This document shows positions 22,201-34,273 of a stretch of DNA of 64,000 nucleotides, one piece after another. The first letter of the stretch is position 1, and the number at the start of each line of letters is the position of its first letter. The stretch spans positions 186,001-250,000 of the forward strand of contig JALMLS010000354.1 in assembly GCA_038496445.1 (NCBI GenBank). The letters run 5' to 3'. Under the pieces are notes generated by a model that saw only the letters and a list, made by a program, of their open reading frames with translations, made no database searches and was not told where the DNA came from. The translations under genes and the position numbers were made by a program. The stretch comes from Trichosphaerium sp. ATCC 40318 (taxonomy: Eukaryota > Discosea > Flabellinia > Trichosidae).

Positions 22201-23400
22201 GTAGGATTAATAATGTCAATTGGACATGCATCTGTTACTGTGATTGGTCCAATATACCTATATACCAAGCGCATGTTGATCTTCTTTGCTCGCCGACTCA
22301 TAAACTTTCGAGATATGAGTACGTTTCATCCATATCTACAACTTAACTGCATAATTCTAACAAACTGAAATAGTCTCATTTCATACGTATTTCAGGTTCA
22401 TAGCAGAGTACGTCGTAGTATTTTAAACCACAAAAAACCCAACAAGTTGAATTAACAACATGTTTTTTTTTTTAGAGTGCCGACTAAAGATGGCTCTTTT
22501 ATACATCGATGGGAAGGTCCAGGTATAAAAGCAGGTAAGGGCTGTGTTACACTAAGCTATGAGGATCTTATGCTCGCAATCAAGGTACCTAGATACAACT
22601 AGTAGATTTTTTAACTGTCGCTGCTTTTTCAAGAAAAAAATAAGAATAATAATCTTAATGAGTTTTTAAGGGCGAGCTTGCAGAAAAGGTAAATACTGCA
22701 ATGTACATATACACCTTGAAACTTCTTGAAAGGCGTGGTATTTTTGGTGTAGCAAAAGATAATATCATGGATCAGTTAAATAAAGCTATACCGGATGTTG
22801 CTGTACATAACGAGTGGGGGAAGGACATTTATGAGCACAAAATGTCAAAGGTACCATCATCTTTTGGTTTTTGCTTTTGGATCAGAAGCCTTCTTTAACC
22901 TTATGTCAATAGATAGTAGTACCAGAAAACAAGTACATGGTAGTGTCTGATGAAGCCCTAACACGTGCTGTTGAAGATGGAGGGAAGCTTGTATATAATG
23001 GCATGAATAATTTGCTTCAAATGACTGTAGATAAAGATGAAGCTGAAGTAATAGCATACCAGTATCTCATTGACGTTTTTGGTGAATCGATTTTTTACTC
23101 TTTATATAAAGTCCACTCTATTTCTAGAATACCTCACGGTGTTCACACTGAAAAGAATTACCAAGAAGCAATGGTACAAGGACTTAAACATTTTGAACTT
23201 TTTTTTGTTAATTGTGAAACTTCACGTTTTGTTTACTGTTTTCTTAGAACACGCTGGGTAAAAATGACGTAACTAAAGCTTGGTTTTCCGCTGATACTAT
23301 AGTTGATACATATCTAACAGCACCGTATATCGATCCAAAAAGCTTAGAAGATGATGTACGGATGCTAGAGTCGCTACAAAAGTACCCTGTAAATGAATAA
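19280..23400 (+). CDS. Large multi-exon membrane protein, unidentified
   Basis: Many exons with clean GT-AG phases from MTQSKNIVGSSGTLNPPG (19280) to SLQKYPVNE (TAA 23398-23400). N-terminal region: FLREAAELAFFIGGLAVAAC, then a Pro-rich part (FPVLAPPRLVDEQSI), a charged helical region (RRAAYRGYFSKRFKYDTSDK, EEASRARIALTKLLNDWW) and the segment NAVYGSYGLKALFSREPFYP. Next come hydrophobic segments near 21800-21900 (LTFGVLVLFPVLCSINLLV) and near 22200 (TCVGLIMSIGHASVTVIG). The C-terminal half contains KGELAEKVNTAMYIYTLKLL, ISRIPHGVHTEKNYQEA and ADTIVDTYLTAPYID. I recognise no family. Early exon joins (19400-19560) were chosen by frame and are the least certain part. Confidence 0.55.
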
Positions 23401-23752
23401 ATATCTAAAACGACATTTTCTCGTTTGTCGAAGGAATAGCTAGAATAATTGATGTGTGGCTGCGTTTTAGATGCTACTGTTTAGTCCAATGATAGTTTAT
23501 ATGAAGAAATTACCTGCAATTCAACAAGGGTTTCAAACATTCTTAGATCTGTGCCTGGCATTCCCCACACAGCTTTGCAACTTTTAGATCTTAACCTAGA
23601 GACGTTCATACATCACTTCAAGGTCCACCGAACAAAATTAAGCAATTCCTGTTGAAACAGGAAAAGTGTTTTGGGATTCAAAACGGTTGATGTTATTTAT
23701 CGTTTTTTGATTAAAAGTGACATATATTTAAATAATGGTATTCTCTGTTTAT
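23401..23752. other. Convergent intergenic region, 352 bp
   Basis: Lies between two stops. A 40-codon open frame near 23470-23590 (MLLFSPMIVYMKKLPA) has no support. AATAAATAAA-type poly(A) signals for the minus gene lie near 23745. Confidence 0.4.
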
Positions 23753-26700
23753 TTATTTTGATGCTTCTTTTGGAGGAATAGCACCTTTAGATAGAGGCTG
23801 GATATAATCTTTTAGAATGTCCCTGTTATTGAAAGAAAACGATTAGATCAAAAAATATCTGAACGTTCAAAAAAAAAGGTCATACTTGTATTGTCCCAAT
23901 AATTGCTTTGTTGCACCTTCTGCATTTATGAGAGCTACTGTCACATGGTCTTGAGGGTTGAGTAATGCACTTTGTGAAAAAGAAGGACGCTCAATCCATG
24001 CACGGATATTATTTGAGAAATTGAAAACATGAACATTGTTTGCAATAAGGTTCAAAGTATCCACAATGTTTTCAGCAGATACATTTCCTTTCACAGTATC
24101 TTTTTGACTTGTTTTACTCTTTTCTATATATGCAAGAGCACGTGGGGTACCTAGTAGTAAATAAATATAGAGCAACCAAACAGCACAAAACCGAAACGAA
24201 AAAAAAAAAGCCGAATGAATGTAAAAAGTACCTATTTCATTCAACTTCTTATTCAAATGAACATCCAACTCGAATTCTTGCAATGAAGTTATCTTTGGGC
24301 AAGGATTTATACCCTACAAATGAACGTAAGTAAAACAATACCTCCAGACACTTTTTCGCCACCTGCAGCTGATGCTGCGGTTAAGCGAAAACAAGCAAAA
24401 AAAAATAAAGTTGGAGAAATTAGTTTGACTTTACAACAATGTTCACAGTTTAATAAAAGAGGATAATGCTTAGATTTGCTGTTAATACTCTTAGAAAGAG
24501 TATTAAGTACGTACTTGTTGTCTTTGTTTCATTATTTCCAAATATTCAAGTTTTCTATTAGTTCCATAATCCATAGGTTTTTTATTATTTGCTTCTACCA
24601 TAAAATCGACAATATCATCTGCTTCAGGCATAGCAGATGCTACGAAATCCATACCGCAAATGCGTTGTGCGACAACATCAGATGTTAGACATCTAAAATG
24701 ATCTAGTGAGCCGAAACACAAAGGAAAAAAAAGTAAAAAGCAAAAAACATTAGCATGAGAATGTTGGCGTACTTCTTTACAAACACAAGACGGAAAGGCA
24801 TTTCGAAAAATTCCAAAAACAACATAGCTACCTTTGTAGCATACATATTTTTTGATTCTATGAGTGTTGCTATTAAACTTCTAAACGAAGACTCCTCAGT
24901 CGATACTTTTTTAGAATCTCCTAGTGCACAACATTAAAAAAAAAAGGATTTTGTTAAAGATAAACAAGCGGTTTGGCTTGCTAGAGTCATCGACTCTACC
25001 ACAAGACACTAATCCAGAAAACACAAAGATGTACAAAAAAATACCTCTTGCTTTCATATTCGTCATACAATTATCAAGAGCCATTAATAGTGGTGCAGGA
25101 AGGCCCATCTATAATTATTTAATCACAAAAAAATGCAAAATAAAAATCTAACAATCACGTGCCTTTGGGTTCGCTACATGTGTGGAAAGAATTGTTACTA
25201 ATCTCTGGAATGCAGAAGGTGTAGCAATAGTGCCCAGAGCTTTCAGAAGAGTTAAGGAAATACCTCCTTTTGCAAGCGCTAGCAAAATTTTTGCTGCACC
25301 AAGACCTGATAACTTTATTACTGTTCAACGAACTACCACTGCTAATCAGTACCTCCAATATCTGCAACAAGCCCTATGGCAGCATTCTTTATAGAAGCGA
25401 TATCTGAAGATACGTATGGACGTATTTTTCCCAATGGCGCTGGAATATTAAACCTTCAAAAAAAAAAGTTTTAGGAAAGTTCTGTCTTTTTGTAAGTGTA
25501 CCTTTTCAGTGCAGCGAGACAACCCAAAACAACCTATTATTTTGTTACGTTAATCTCACACCACTTTAAGAACACGTACGTTCCCGTTTTTGGCTGTTTC
25601 AAGTTCACGCAAAACATATTTTCGCCCAGCAATCGCTTGTATTGTAGAAACTAAAGAAAGGAAAAAATGAACAACAAGAAATCTTGCGAATCGTAAATGA
25701 CTCACCTAGCCTCATTCTCATAATCTTTTCCTCAACAGGAAGACTACTAAAATTACCTAGTAATACATCTATATTACTATCACTACAAAGCTCATTTATA
25801 CTATCTTTGACTTGTTTCCTGTAAGGTTCTATTTTTGAAGCACAAAAAGTTAGAGATATCAACTCATTGTTAAACAACTCAAGGCATTACCTTCGTTTAG
25901 AGTCATCCCAGATATACGTAAAATAAGGTATTTAAGTAAAGCATAAGTAGCATCTAAGAGAGTCTTTTGACACTTTGCATGTGTTGCTTTTGTTGACTTG
26001 ACTTTAAGAAGCTGTTGGTATACTGCAGCCAAGTAGTATCGCATTGTCATTTCCTTCTTTAAGTTGTCTTGGCAACAAATAACATATTTACCACTTGGTT
26101 GAAACCTTAAAGAAGCAGCTGTACCACCCATAAACGCCCCTATATTCCCACTAGACCCTATACAATTACTTCATTAAAAACCACAAAATAATCTAAAGTA
26201 GTCGAGAGCGTACCTTGGCTGAAAACCCACATACTATCACGAGGGTTATCATCCAGCAAAAAGGCTTTGTATTCAACAATACAAACCAATAAATTCTGGT
26301 AGGAAAGCAACGTTAGCACTAGTATACATAGTACAGAGTCTTGTTCATATAAATGTGCGTACTCTGTATCCATCCCGTAGTAGTTTCAAACCTTCTTCTC
26401 CACTGACTACAGACTTTACCTCACTTTGTAGCTTCGCAAAGAGTGCTGCAATTTGATGTGATTTAGGGTTTCTTCCCAATAAAGATTGACTGAATGTTTT
26501 AACTGCCTACATGCAATCACGTTAACCACGTGATTTAATATGTTGTATTTGCAACAATAAAAACGTGGAAGTACCTCAGCAGTAGGTCCTACAACACCAG
26601 GAGCAATGTTCAAGCGAATAGGAATTACGTTAAGAATTTTTTGGCATTCGTCAGGCATTGAGGCATTACAAAGAGATATTGGCTTGAAAAGGTGTTAATT

Positions 26701-27133
26701 AATTTTAATTATGCATTGTCCTTACTTGTAGCGCATAGCCAAAGCGATTATTGTAAGTCGTCAAAATATCAGCTATTTTTTTAAATTCGGCGTTTTCTGG
26801 ATCTAATAGCTTCTCTGCTATCACTACTACTACCTAAGATGCTTAAGAATAATTAAAGAACCTTTGTAACAGTACTTGTTTTCTAACGCGCGCAATCACT
26901 TCTTCAGTGTTTTTTACGCTTCTACATTCTATTTAAGTGCGTATTGGAAGTAGGACAACGCACTCTAAATCATTTGGTGATAATAAAGTGACTTTTGATA
27001 ATTCCGCTACAGTGTAGTCCAAAGTAGAATAACTTATTGTGGCTGTAATGTTTACGGCTTCTCCAAGTTTTTTAAACAAGCTCGATGTCCAAGTGAGTAA
27101 AGTTGTTGCATTAGTATCTACCTTCGCTGACAT
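23753..27133 (-). CDS. Large helical protein, unidentified (HEAT-like impression)
   Basis: Spliced minus-strand gene of roughly 850-900 residues, from MSAKVDTNATTLLTWTSSLF (27133) to AIPPKEASK. Exons include VIAEKLLDPENAEFKKIADI, NVIPIRLNIAPGVVGPTAEA, KTFSQSLLGRNPKSHQIAAL, MGGTAASLRFQPSGKYVICC, GKIRPYVSSDIASIKNAAIG and DFVASAMPEADDIVDFMVEA. The alternating helical pattern with the repeated AxxLVxxI-type spacing suggests an alpha-solenoid, but no named family was identified. Two introns are GC-AG: one starting at 26940 (GCACTT) that bypasses an in-frame TAA, and one starting at 25162 (GCACGTGATTG). It shares a 90-bp divergent spacer with TOP2. Confidence 0.55.
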
Positions 27134-27223
27134 GGCTCTAAATTGAGTTCAGCGGATTTTACACATACTCTTAAGGCAGTTTGATTAAGTTGTTGTAAAA
27201 CAATACTTTGTACTTCATCAACC
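27134..27223. promoter_or_regulatory. 90-bp divergent spacer (TOP2 and helical-protein gene)
   Basis: The two ATGs are only 90 bp apart on opposite strands, so the promoters and 5' UTRs must be very compact or overlapping. Confidence 0.35.
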
Positions 27224-30200
27224 ATGTCAGACTCAGAAGGCTCAGCTTTTGACAGCCCGAGCGTGAGTGAAGACGACTTTTCCTTCGGGAAACCTCTCAG
27301 TTCAAGAGAAAACACTCCGACCAAACCCAAACCGGTACATTGCCGTCCTGTAGGCATACCACTTACTCAAGCATCAGGTTGCTCGCAAAAAAACGCAAAC
27401 GAAGCTGACAAGAAAGGCGCCAACATCAAAAACAGCTAAAGTATTGTTTCTATACCTGGTGCGCTCTAACAATGCTAGGAAAACAAGCAGCCAATCAAAA
27501 AAGCAACCAAAAAACCGCCTGCAAAAAAGCGCGGTAAAACTGGTGAAAAAACAGCCTCGGAACGCTATGGAATGCTTGATCCGCGCGAGCATGTACTACA
27601 CAGACCTGATATGTACATTGGTATGTAGAATTGAAGTAATCTACAAAATAACACGAAAAAGGCTCTACGACACTCATTGAAGATAAACTATGGCTTGTGG
27701 ATGACGCCGATAGAAAAAACATCAAGTACGTTGACATAAATTTAACGTTCAAACAAACTGACGTTCAACTACAGAGTAGAACTAACAGATGTCACGTACT
27801 CTCCTGGTTTATTCAAAATATTTGATGAAATACTTGTAAACGCAGCAGATCACTACCAACGCGATAATACACTTAAAAACATCAAAGTAACAATCAATGA
27901 AGAGACAGGATCAATTTCTGTGTGGAATGACGGACAAGGTAACGATTGAACTCGAGATTTCTTGAAAACAAAAAAAAAAGAAACTGTATCTTTTTTTCTC
28001 AATTACCCTTCCAGGAATTCCTGTTGAGATGCATGATGAGCATGATATGTATATACCAGAAATGATATTCGGTCACATGAACGCAGGTGAAAATTTCAAT
28101 GATGACGAAGAGCGTGTAACCGGTACATTTAGATTACTTTAATATTATTCAAAAAACCTTTTGTTTTACCGCCAAAATTTTACTGACTTGTGCACAAGGT
28201 GGTCGTAACGGTCTTGGTGCTAAACTCGCTAATATATACAGGTACGCTAGGAGGAAATAAAATTACAATTTATCAATGTTTTGACATGTTGACAGTCTTT
28301 TTTTTGAACTTCGTTTTTATGTTTTCTTGTAATTCGTCTCCCGCCTTTTTTTTGCTCGTGTAGCTGTTCTTGCTTACGTGATGTGTAGTACTGAGTTTAT
28401 TGTCGAAACTGTTGATGCCAGTAAAGCCAAGAAATTCAAACAAACATACACAAACAACATGGCTGATAAGACGAATCCAAAGATTACCAGTTTCACAAAG
28501 AAATCATACACACAAATTACATTCAAGCCAGATTATAAACGTTTCAATGTACAAGGCCTTGATCAAACTCACTTGAAGATCTTAAAGACACGCGTTTACG
28601 AAGTAGCTGGTATGTTGTTTACGCGGTTTACTCGTTTTTTACTATGAAGTCTAACGGTTTGTTTGAAGGCTGTAACTCTGAATTGGGTGTTTTCTTGAAC
28701 GGCAAAAAGATTTTGTTTCGTTCATTTTCTGACTACGTCAAACTCTTTACTCAAGATGATGGTGCTACCGTCTATGGTCCAGAAATAACACTAAAAAGTG
28801 GAGGAAAAAGGTACATTTAGTGTTTTTGGTGTTGCTTTTCAGTAGTTGACTTTAAACTGTGTAGATGGGAAGTATGTGTTGCTTTAAACAGCACTGGTGC
28901 ATTCCGTCAAGTATCGTTTGTAAACTCAATTCGTACTTCACGAGGAGGAAACCACGTTAAGCATGTTGCAGATGCTATCATAAAGCACTTGACACCTATC
29001 ATTAAGAGAAAGAACTCAGCTTCTACAATCAAAGGAGCACAGGTTAGTATGAAGATAACAAAGTGGTTTGCTGATAGTGTTTTGTAGATCAAGAATCAAA
29101 TGTTTTTGTTCGTAAATTGTCTCATTGTCAACCCTGAGTTCGATGGACAGACTAAAGAAACACTTAAGACAACAGTTGGTAAATTTGGATCCCGTTGTAA
29201 GCTCGGAGAGCCATTCCTTAAGAAATGTACGCAAATTGAAGTGTTTACTTTTCTTGTACTAACTTTTTTTTTTAAAGTCGCCAAATCTGGCATTGTTGAT
29301 CAAGTTCTTCGTTGGGCTGACTTTAAGTCTAAAGAACAATTGCGCAAGCGCGGTGGTGTTCGTAAAAAGAGCCGTCTCACTGGAATAGTCAAACTTGATG
29401 ATGCGAATCAAGCTGGTACTAGAAATGCAGCTAAATGTACTTTGATCTTAACAGAGGGAGATTCTGCTAAGGTGTGTAGAGCTCTACAATTTTTTATTCT
29501 TGGTTTCTCACCTCGGTTTACTTAGTCTACAGCCTTGTCTGGCTTGGAAATCACTGGCAGAGACTATTATGGTGTTTTCCCTTTGAAGGGTAAACTGCTT
29601 AATGTTCGTGGCGAAAAAGTTCAGAAAGTTATCGCCAACAAAGAGATTCAAGAAGTTGAAAAAATTATTGGTCTAAAACATGGTCAAAAATACGATAATA
29701 CAAAAAGCCTTCGTTATGGTAGTATCATGATAATGTACGTTGTGTTATTGAGTTTGAGTAAATTTGCTTTTAGTGTTCTTGTTTAGAAATCCTAATGTGT
29801 ACTTCTAGGGCTGATCAAGATCACGACGGATCTCATATTAAGGGTCTTGTTATCAACTTTATACACAACTTTTGGCCTGAGTTGCTTAAAATTCCAAACT
29901 TCCTCACTGAATTTATCACGCCTATCGTCAAGGCACGAATAGCGTGCATATTAGAACTGGTTTTTAACCATTTTGTTTGTTTAGGTTCGTAAAGGCAATA
30001 CTGAGATTCCTTTCTTTACTGTCCCAGAGTATGAGACTTGGAAGAAAGCTCATCAGAATGATAAAGGGTGGCATATCAAATACTACAAAGGTTTGGGTGC
30101 ATCCGATGCTTCAGAGGCTAAGGAGTACTTTTCTGACCTTCGTAGACATAAAATCTCGTTTAAACCGAACAGTACGGCTATTTTAATCATTCTTGACTAT

Positions 30201-33200
30201 TTCCTAACCTCCGCGTAGCTCCTGAGGATGATAGAGCAATAGATTTGGCTTTTGATAAGAACAAATCATCTGACAGGAAGGAATGGTTGCTTGGTTTTGA
30301 GCCTGGCACGTATCTAGATATGAACGTACAAAAAATCAGGATTAAGGAGTTCATTGATAAGGAGCTCATCCTTGTGCGTGTTTTAAAGTGTTTTACCTTT
30401 TAAGCTTGTCTTTCTAACACTTTGAGTCTAGTTCTCGCGTGCTGATTGCCTGCGATCTATTCCATCCCTAGTGGACGGATTTAAACCTGGTCAACGCAAA
30501 GTGTTGTTTTGCTGCTTTAAGCGTAAACTTACGCGTGAAGTAAAAGTAGCCCAGCTTTCTGGTTATGTCAGTGAGCACAGTGCGTACCATCATGGTGAAG
30601 CTTCGCTTCATGGTACTATCATTCATCTTGCACAAAACTTTGTTGGATCCAATAACATTAACCTGTTGCATCCAAATGGTCAATTCGGCAGTAGACGTCA
30701 GGTATTTGTTTGATTCTTTGCTGTTTTTATTTCTTATGCCTTTAAAGGGTGGTAAGGATGCGTCAAGTCCGCGTTATATCCATACAGAGTTATCAGAGCT
30801 TGCTAGAACGATTTTCCGTACTGAAGATGCTGAGGTTCTGGATTACCTTATTGAAGATGGTAAATATATTGAGCCTAATTGGTATATGCCTATTGTTCCT
30901 ATGATACTTGTAAATGGATCTATTGGTATTGGAACTGGTTGGAGTTGTGCTATTCCACCTTATAATCCAAAGGATATTGTAGCCAACATTCGGTGCGTTT
31001 GATGTTTCTTTTTTTGGTTTTTTCCCTTCGTTCTCTCTTGGTTGCAACTTTTATCTGAGTGTTCTGTTTAGTAACTTGATCGATGGTCAAGAGCTAGTAA
31101 AGATGGAACCGTGGTTCCGTGGTTTCCAAGGAAGCATAGAGTGGGTGGAAGCAAAGCAACACTACCTTATTAAGTGCGGTTTTTTTTTTTTTTTTTCAGT
31201 GCTAACAAAATAACTAAGGGGTGTTTTCGAGCGCATTGGTGATGATATGATTGAGATTACTGAGCTACCTATTCGTAAGTGGACCCAGGATTATAAAAAG
31301 TTCCTTGAAACCAAGATCGAAGCTGGCGAGAAGGCTAAGACCCCACTTGTTAAGGACTACACTGAGCATCATACTGATACTAGAAGTAAGAAAATATCGA
31401 GAAAAAATTTTGGGGTTTTTTTTGCTTGCAACTAACACTTTTTTTTTAGTTAAATTCAGAATTACATCACCTCAATCAGCTACAATGAGTGATGCTGAGA
31501 TTTTAAAGACATTCAGGTTAACAACAACACTTGGATTGGGTAATCTTCACATGTTTGATGCTCAAGGCAAGATTAAGAAGTTCTCGAGCGCTAATGAGAT
31601 ATTGGAAACGTTCTATCACATACGTTTAAAGTATTATCATAAGCGCAAAGTACGTATAATGTTATAACGTTTTCACGAATACTCAAAAGAAGTGGAGAAA
31701 ACCACAACGTTTTTCTTTCTTTTTTTTCTTGATTTTTTTGAAGAGATCCTTGTCTCTTTTTGGTATTGCTACCTCCCTTCATGGTTGTTCTTGTTTGTTT
31801 ACTTTTTTCAAGGCCTACCTCATTGGAGAGTTGGAGCGAGAAGCAAGCAAGCTCGAAAATCAAGTACGGTTCATCTTGGCCGTATGCAACAAGGAGATTA
31901 TTATTTCCAATAAGAAGAAGCAACAAATATTGAACAAGTTGATTTCTATGAAGTTTGGAAGGTTCCCTCCAATACAAAAGAGAAAGAACGAAGTACCTGA
32001 TCCAGAAGAAGTTGCAGACGAGGAAGAAGAAGGTAATAGCTGTGCTTGAGCAACAAAGAAGAAAACCTCTGAACTCTTTTTTTTTTTTTGGCGTTTGAAG
32101 TTTTTTTCTGATTGTTTCTTTAGAACTTGTCGAAAACGACTCAAAGGATTTTAACTACCTCCTATCGATGTCTTTATGGTCTCTAACAAAAGAGCGTGTC
32201 GATAAACTGAAAGCTCAACTCGAGAAAAAGCGTAATGAAATTGATGTCCTACAATCAACACCACCTAAACAAATGTGGGATAACGATCTTGAAGTATTTA
32301 GCCTAGCCTTTAATGAACATGAACAAATCATGCGTGAAGCTGATGAAGCAGCTAAACTAAGTAAGTACCCCGCCGCCCCTCACACATCTTTGATAGTTCT
32401 GTGTGTTGTCTAACTTGTTTGTTTCAAACAGGTAAGAAGAAGAATAAGAAGTTTAAGAGAAAGTTTAAGAGAGTCAAAGTTCAATGGGATGCCAAGCCTG
32501 CGAAGAGAACTTTTGATCCTTCGAGAGCTAGAAAAGAGAAGAAACCTGATATAAAGAAAGAGGATGGTATGGATATTTCTGAGTCGTCTGATGATGAGGA
32601 TATGACTGAGTTTAAAAAAGCTACCAAGTCATCATCGACTAATGGAAAGTCTACTGCGGCAAAACCTAAGGCTAGAGCCAAACCTGCTTTCAGCAGTAGT
32701 GAGGATGAGTCTATTTCTGATGTGTCTGATAAGATGTCTATCGAGGAGACAAAGCCAAAACCGAAACCTAAACCGAGAGCAAAGGCTCCTGCACGTAAAA
32801 AACCAGTTGCCAAGCCAAAGGCTAAGAAACAAACGAAGCTCAATCTGGGAAAGCGTAAGCTCTTCTCAGCATCTAAACAGGATTTGGAAGACGACTCAAT
32901 TGAAGACCTTAAACCAAGTACGTTATTTACGATACCTTGATTGAATTGAATAATTTTCTTCAACACGTGTTAGTCAAGACTAACTTTCTTTTTTTTTAGA
33001 ACCTAAACGCGCTCGTACTACTGCAGTTTCTTTGTTAACATCTGACGATGAAGCATCTTCCTCTAGTGAAGAACAGGTTGTTAGACAGCAAGTAGCAAAA
33101 CGTAGTGGAATAAGAAAAAAGGTTCGTTGATTTTTTTTTTCATGAATTTTTTTAGCTATCGAACTTTCTTCCTATCTTGGTTGTGTCTCGTGTTTTTTTG

Positions 33201-33636
33201 TTTATTATTTCTTTAGGCGCCTCCTAAACAACGTACTTCTTCAAGCGAAGATGAAGAAGAAGAGTCTCCAATAAAGCGTAAGCCTGTAGCAAAGAGAGTC
33301 GCAGTCAGAAGGAAAGCTCCTACGCCAAAAAAAAAGGCACCTCCAAAAAAGAAGGTCGTGGCAAAGAAGCCTGTTAAGAAACCTACAAGAAAAGCTGTGC
33401 TTGATGCGTCTTTATCATCCTCTGAAGAAGAGTCTCCTGTAAAAAGAGCTTCTCGTCGTCCTGCACGTCGTGCTGCTGTAAAGTCTTCAAATTATGATAG
33501 TGCTCCTCTTGATTTATCTAGTGATAGCTCTGGAGAGGAGTTTGCTGTTGGAAGCGATGATGAAGAAGAAAACGATTTTAGTTTATCTGTATCTTCTTCT
33601 GACTCGGCATCTGATTTTTCAGCCATGTCTGAATAA
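27224..33636 (+). CDS. TOP2: DNA topoisomerase II
   Basis: Type IIA topoisomerase, about 1500 residues, decatenates and untangles chromosomes in the nucleus. Basic N-terminal extension (TKPKPVARKKTQTKLTRKAP), then the GHKL ATPase: YGMLDPREHVLHRPDMYIG, FDEILVNAADHYQRDN, WNDGQGIPVEMHDEH, GGRNGLGAKLANIYS. TOPRIM: LTEGDSA near 29455, GVFPLKGKLLNVRGEK near 29575, ADQDHDGSHIKGLVINF near 29815. Winged-helix/breakage domain: IPSLVDGFKPGQRKVLFC near 30465, QLSGYVSEHSAYHHGEASLH near 30555, and ASSPRYIHTELSEL carrying the active-site Tyr near 30775. Then GIGTGWSCAIPPYNP and a coiled C-gate. The C-terminal tail (32400-33636) alternates Lys-rich and Ser/Asp/Glu-rich runs as in other TOP2 tails (likely NLS and CK2-type sites). 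About 20 introns. Confidence 0.97.
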
Positions 33637-34273
33637 AGGCCTTTAAATAAAATTGTAAAAGTAGAAAACATTCCAGTTCTGTACTATCACAATTGCTTGT
33701 ATAGCAAATACATCGCCAATGCTGTCAATCACCATTTGCTCCAATGGAAATGGTTTATTCATAGTAGCGTCTACAAGAACAGTCAAGGAAACTATTATTG
33801 GACAACAGGTAGTTTTGTAAAAACCCACTGAGATAAACATGATACAGCGAAAATAAAAGTCATTTTTATTCCAATACGACGGATGTTTCACGGTTTTTTT
33901 TTTGCTCTTCGTATTCTAAAGTACTATTCTATACGCTTACATCTTCAAGATGTATAACATTCTTGTACACGTGTGCAATTCAATAATCTAACAATGTTTT
34001 ATTTTGGCATTAAATAAGTGTGGCTAAAGGAGAAATAGCAAAAAAACTTTGCGTGCAACGCTATGACAAAGACTGTGAACAAACAACTTACAATGTTATG
34101 AAAGGACTAGTTATTGTCTTGCAAAGGCAAACTGTACAGAATAACCTGGCACGCATACAATACGATCAAGGAACAGAAAACCAAAGCAAACAACTACAAT
34201 TTTCTCAGTTTCGAAATGGAAATTGGAGCATTTGAGGAAGTCTTATCTCTTTATTGTTTTTTTTTTCAACCCA
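33637..34273. other. Gene-poor stretch, 637 bp
   Basis: Between convergent TOP2 and LPMO-like genes. An AATAAA poly(A) signal for TOP2 is at 33646-33651. Two short open frames (33643-33891 minus, 34020-34235 plus) begin at GTG rather than ATG and have no supporting splice structure. A CACGTG lies near 33969. Confidence 0.4.
33646..33651 (+). terminator. Poly(A) signal AATAAA of TOP2
   Basis: Hexamer 10 bp after the TAA stop at 33634-33636. A second AATAAA overlaps the stop codon itself. Confidence 0.5.

Noticed and set aside
19280-23400. First impression of a family B DNA polymerase (an NAVYGSYGL segment recalls the polymerase KxxxNSxYG motif)
   Set aside because: No DTDS, SLYPS or exonuclease motifs, and hydrophobic membrane segments are present; left unidentified.
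32481-32966. Long antisense frame opposite the TOP2 tail
   Set aside because: Mirror of the Lys/Ser/Glu-rich coding sequence; codon bias and splice sites belong to the plus strand.
33643-33891. Minus-strand open frame of 82 codons after TOP2
   Set aside because: Begins at GTG, A/T-rich, no splice partners, no recognisable domain; likely 3' UTR sequence.
34020-34235. Plus-strand 71-codon frame resembling a small protein
   Set aside because: Begins at GTG and no ATG or splice acceptor supports a start; not annotated.
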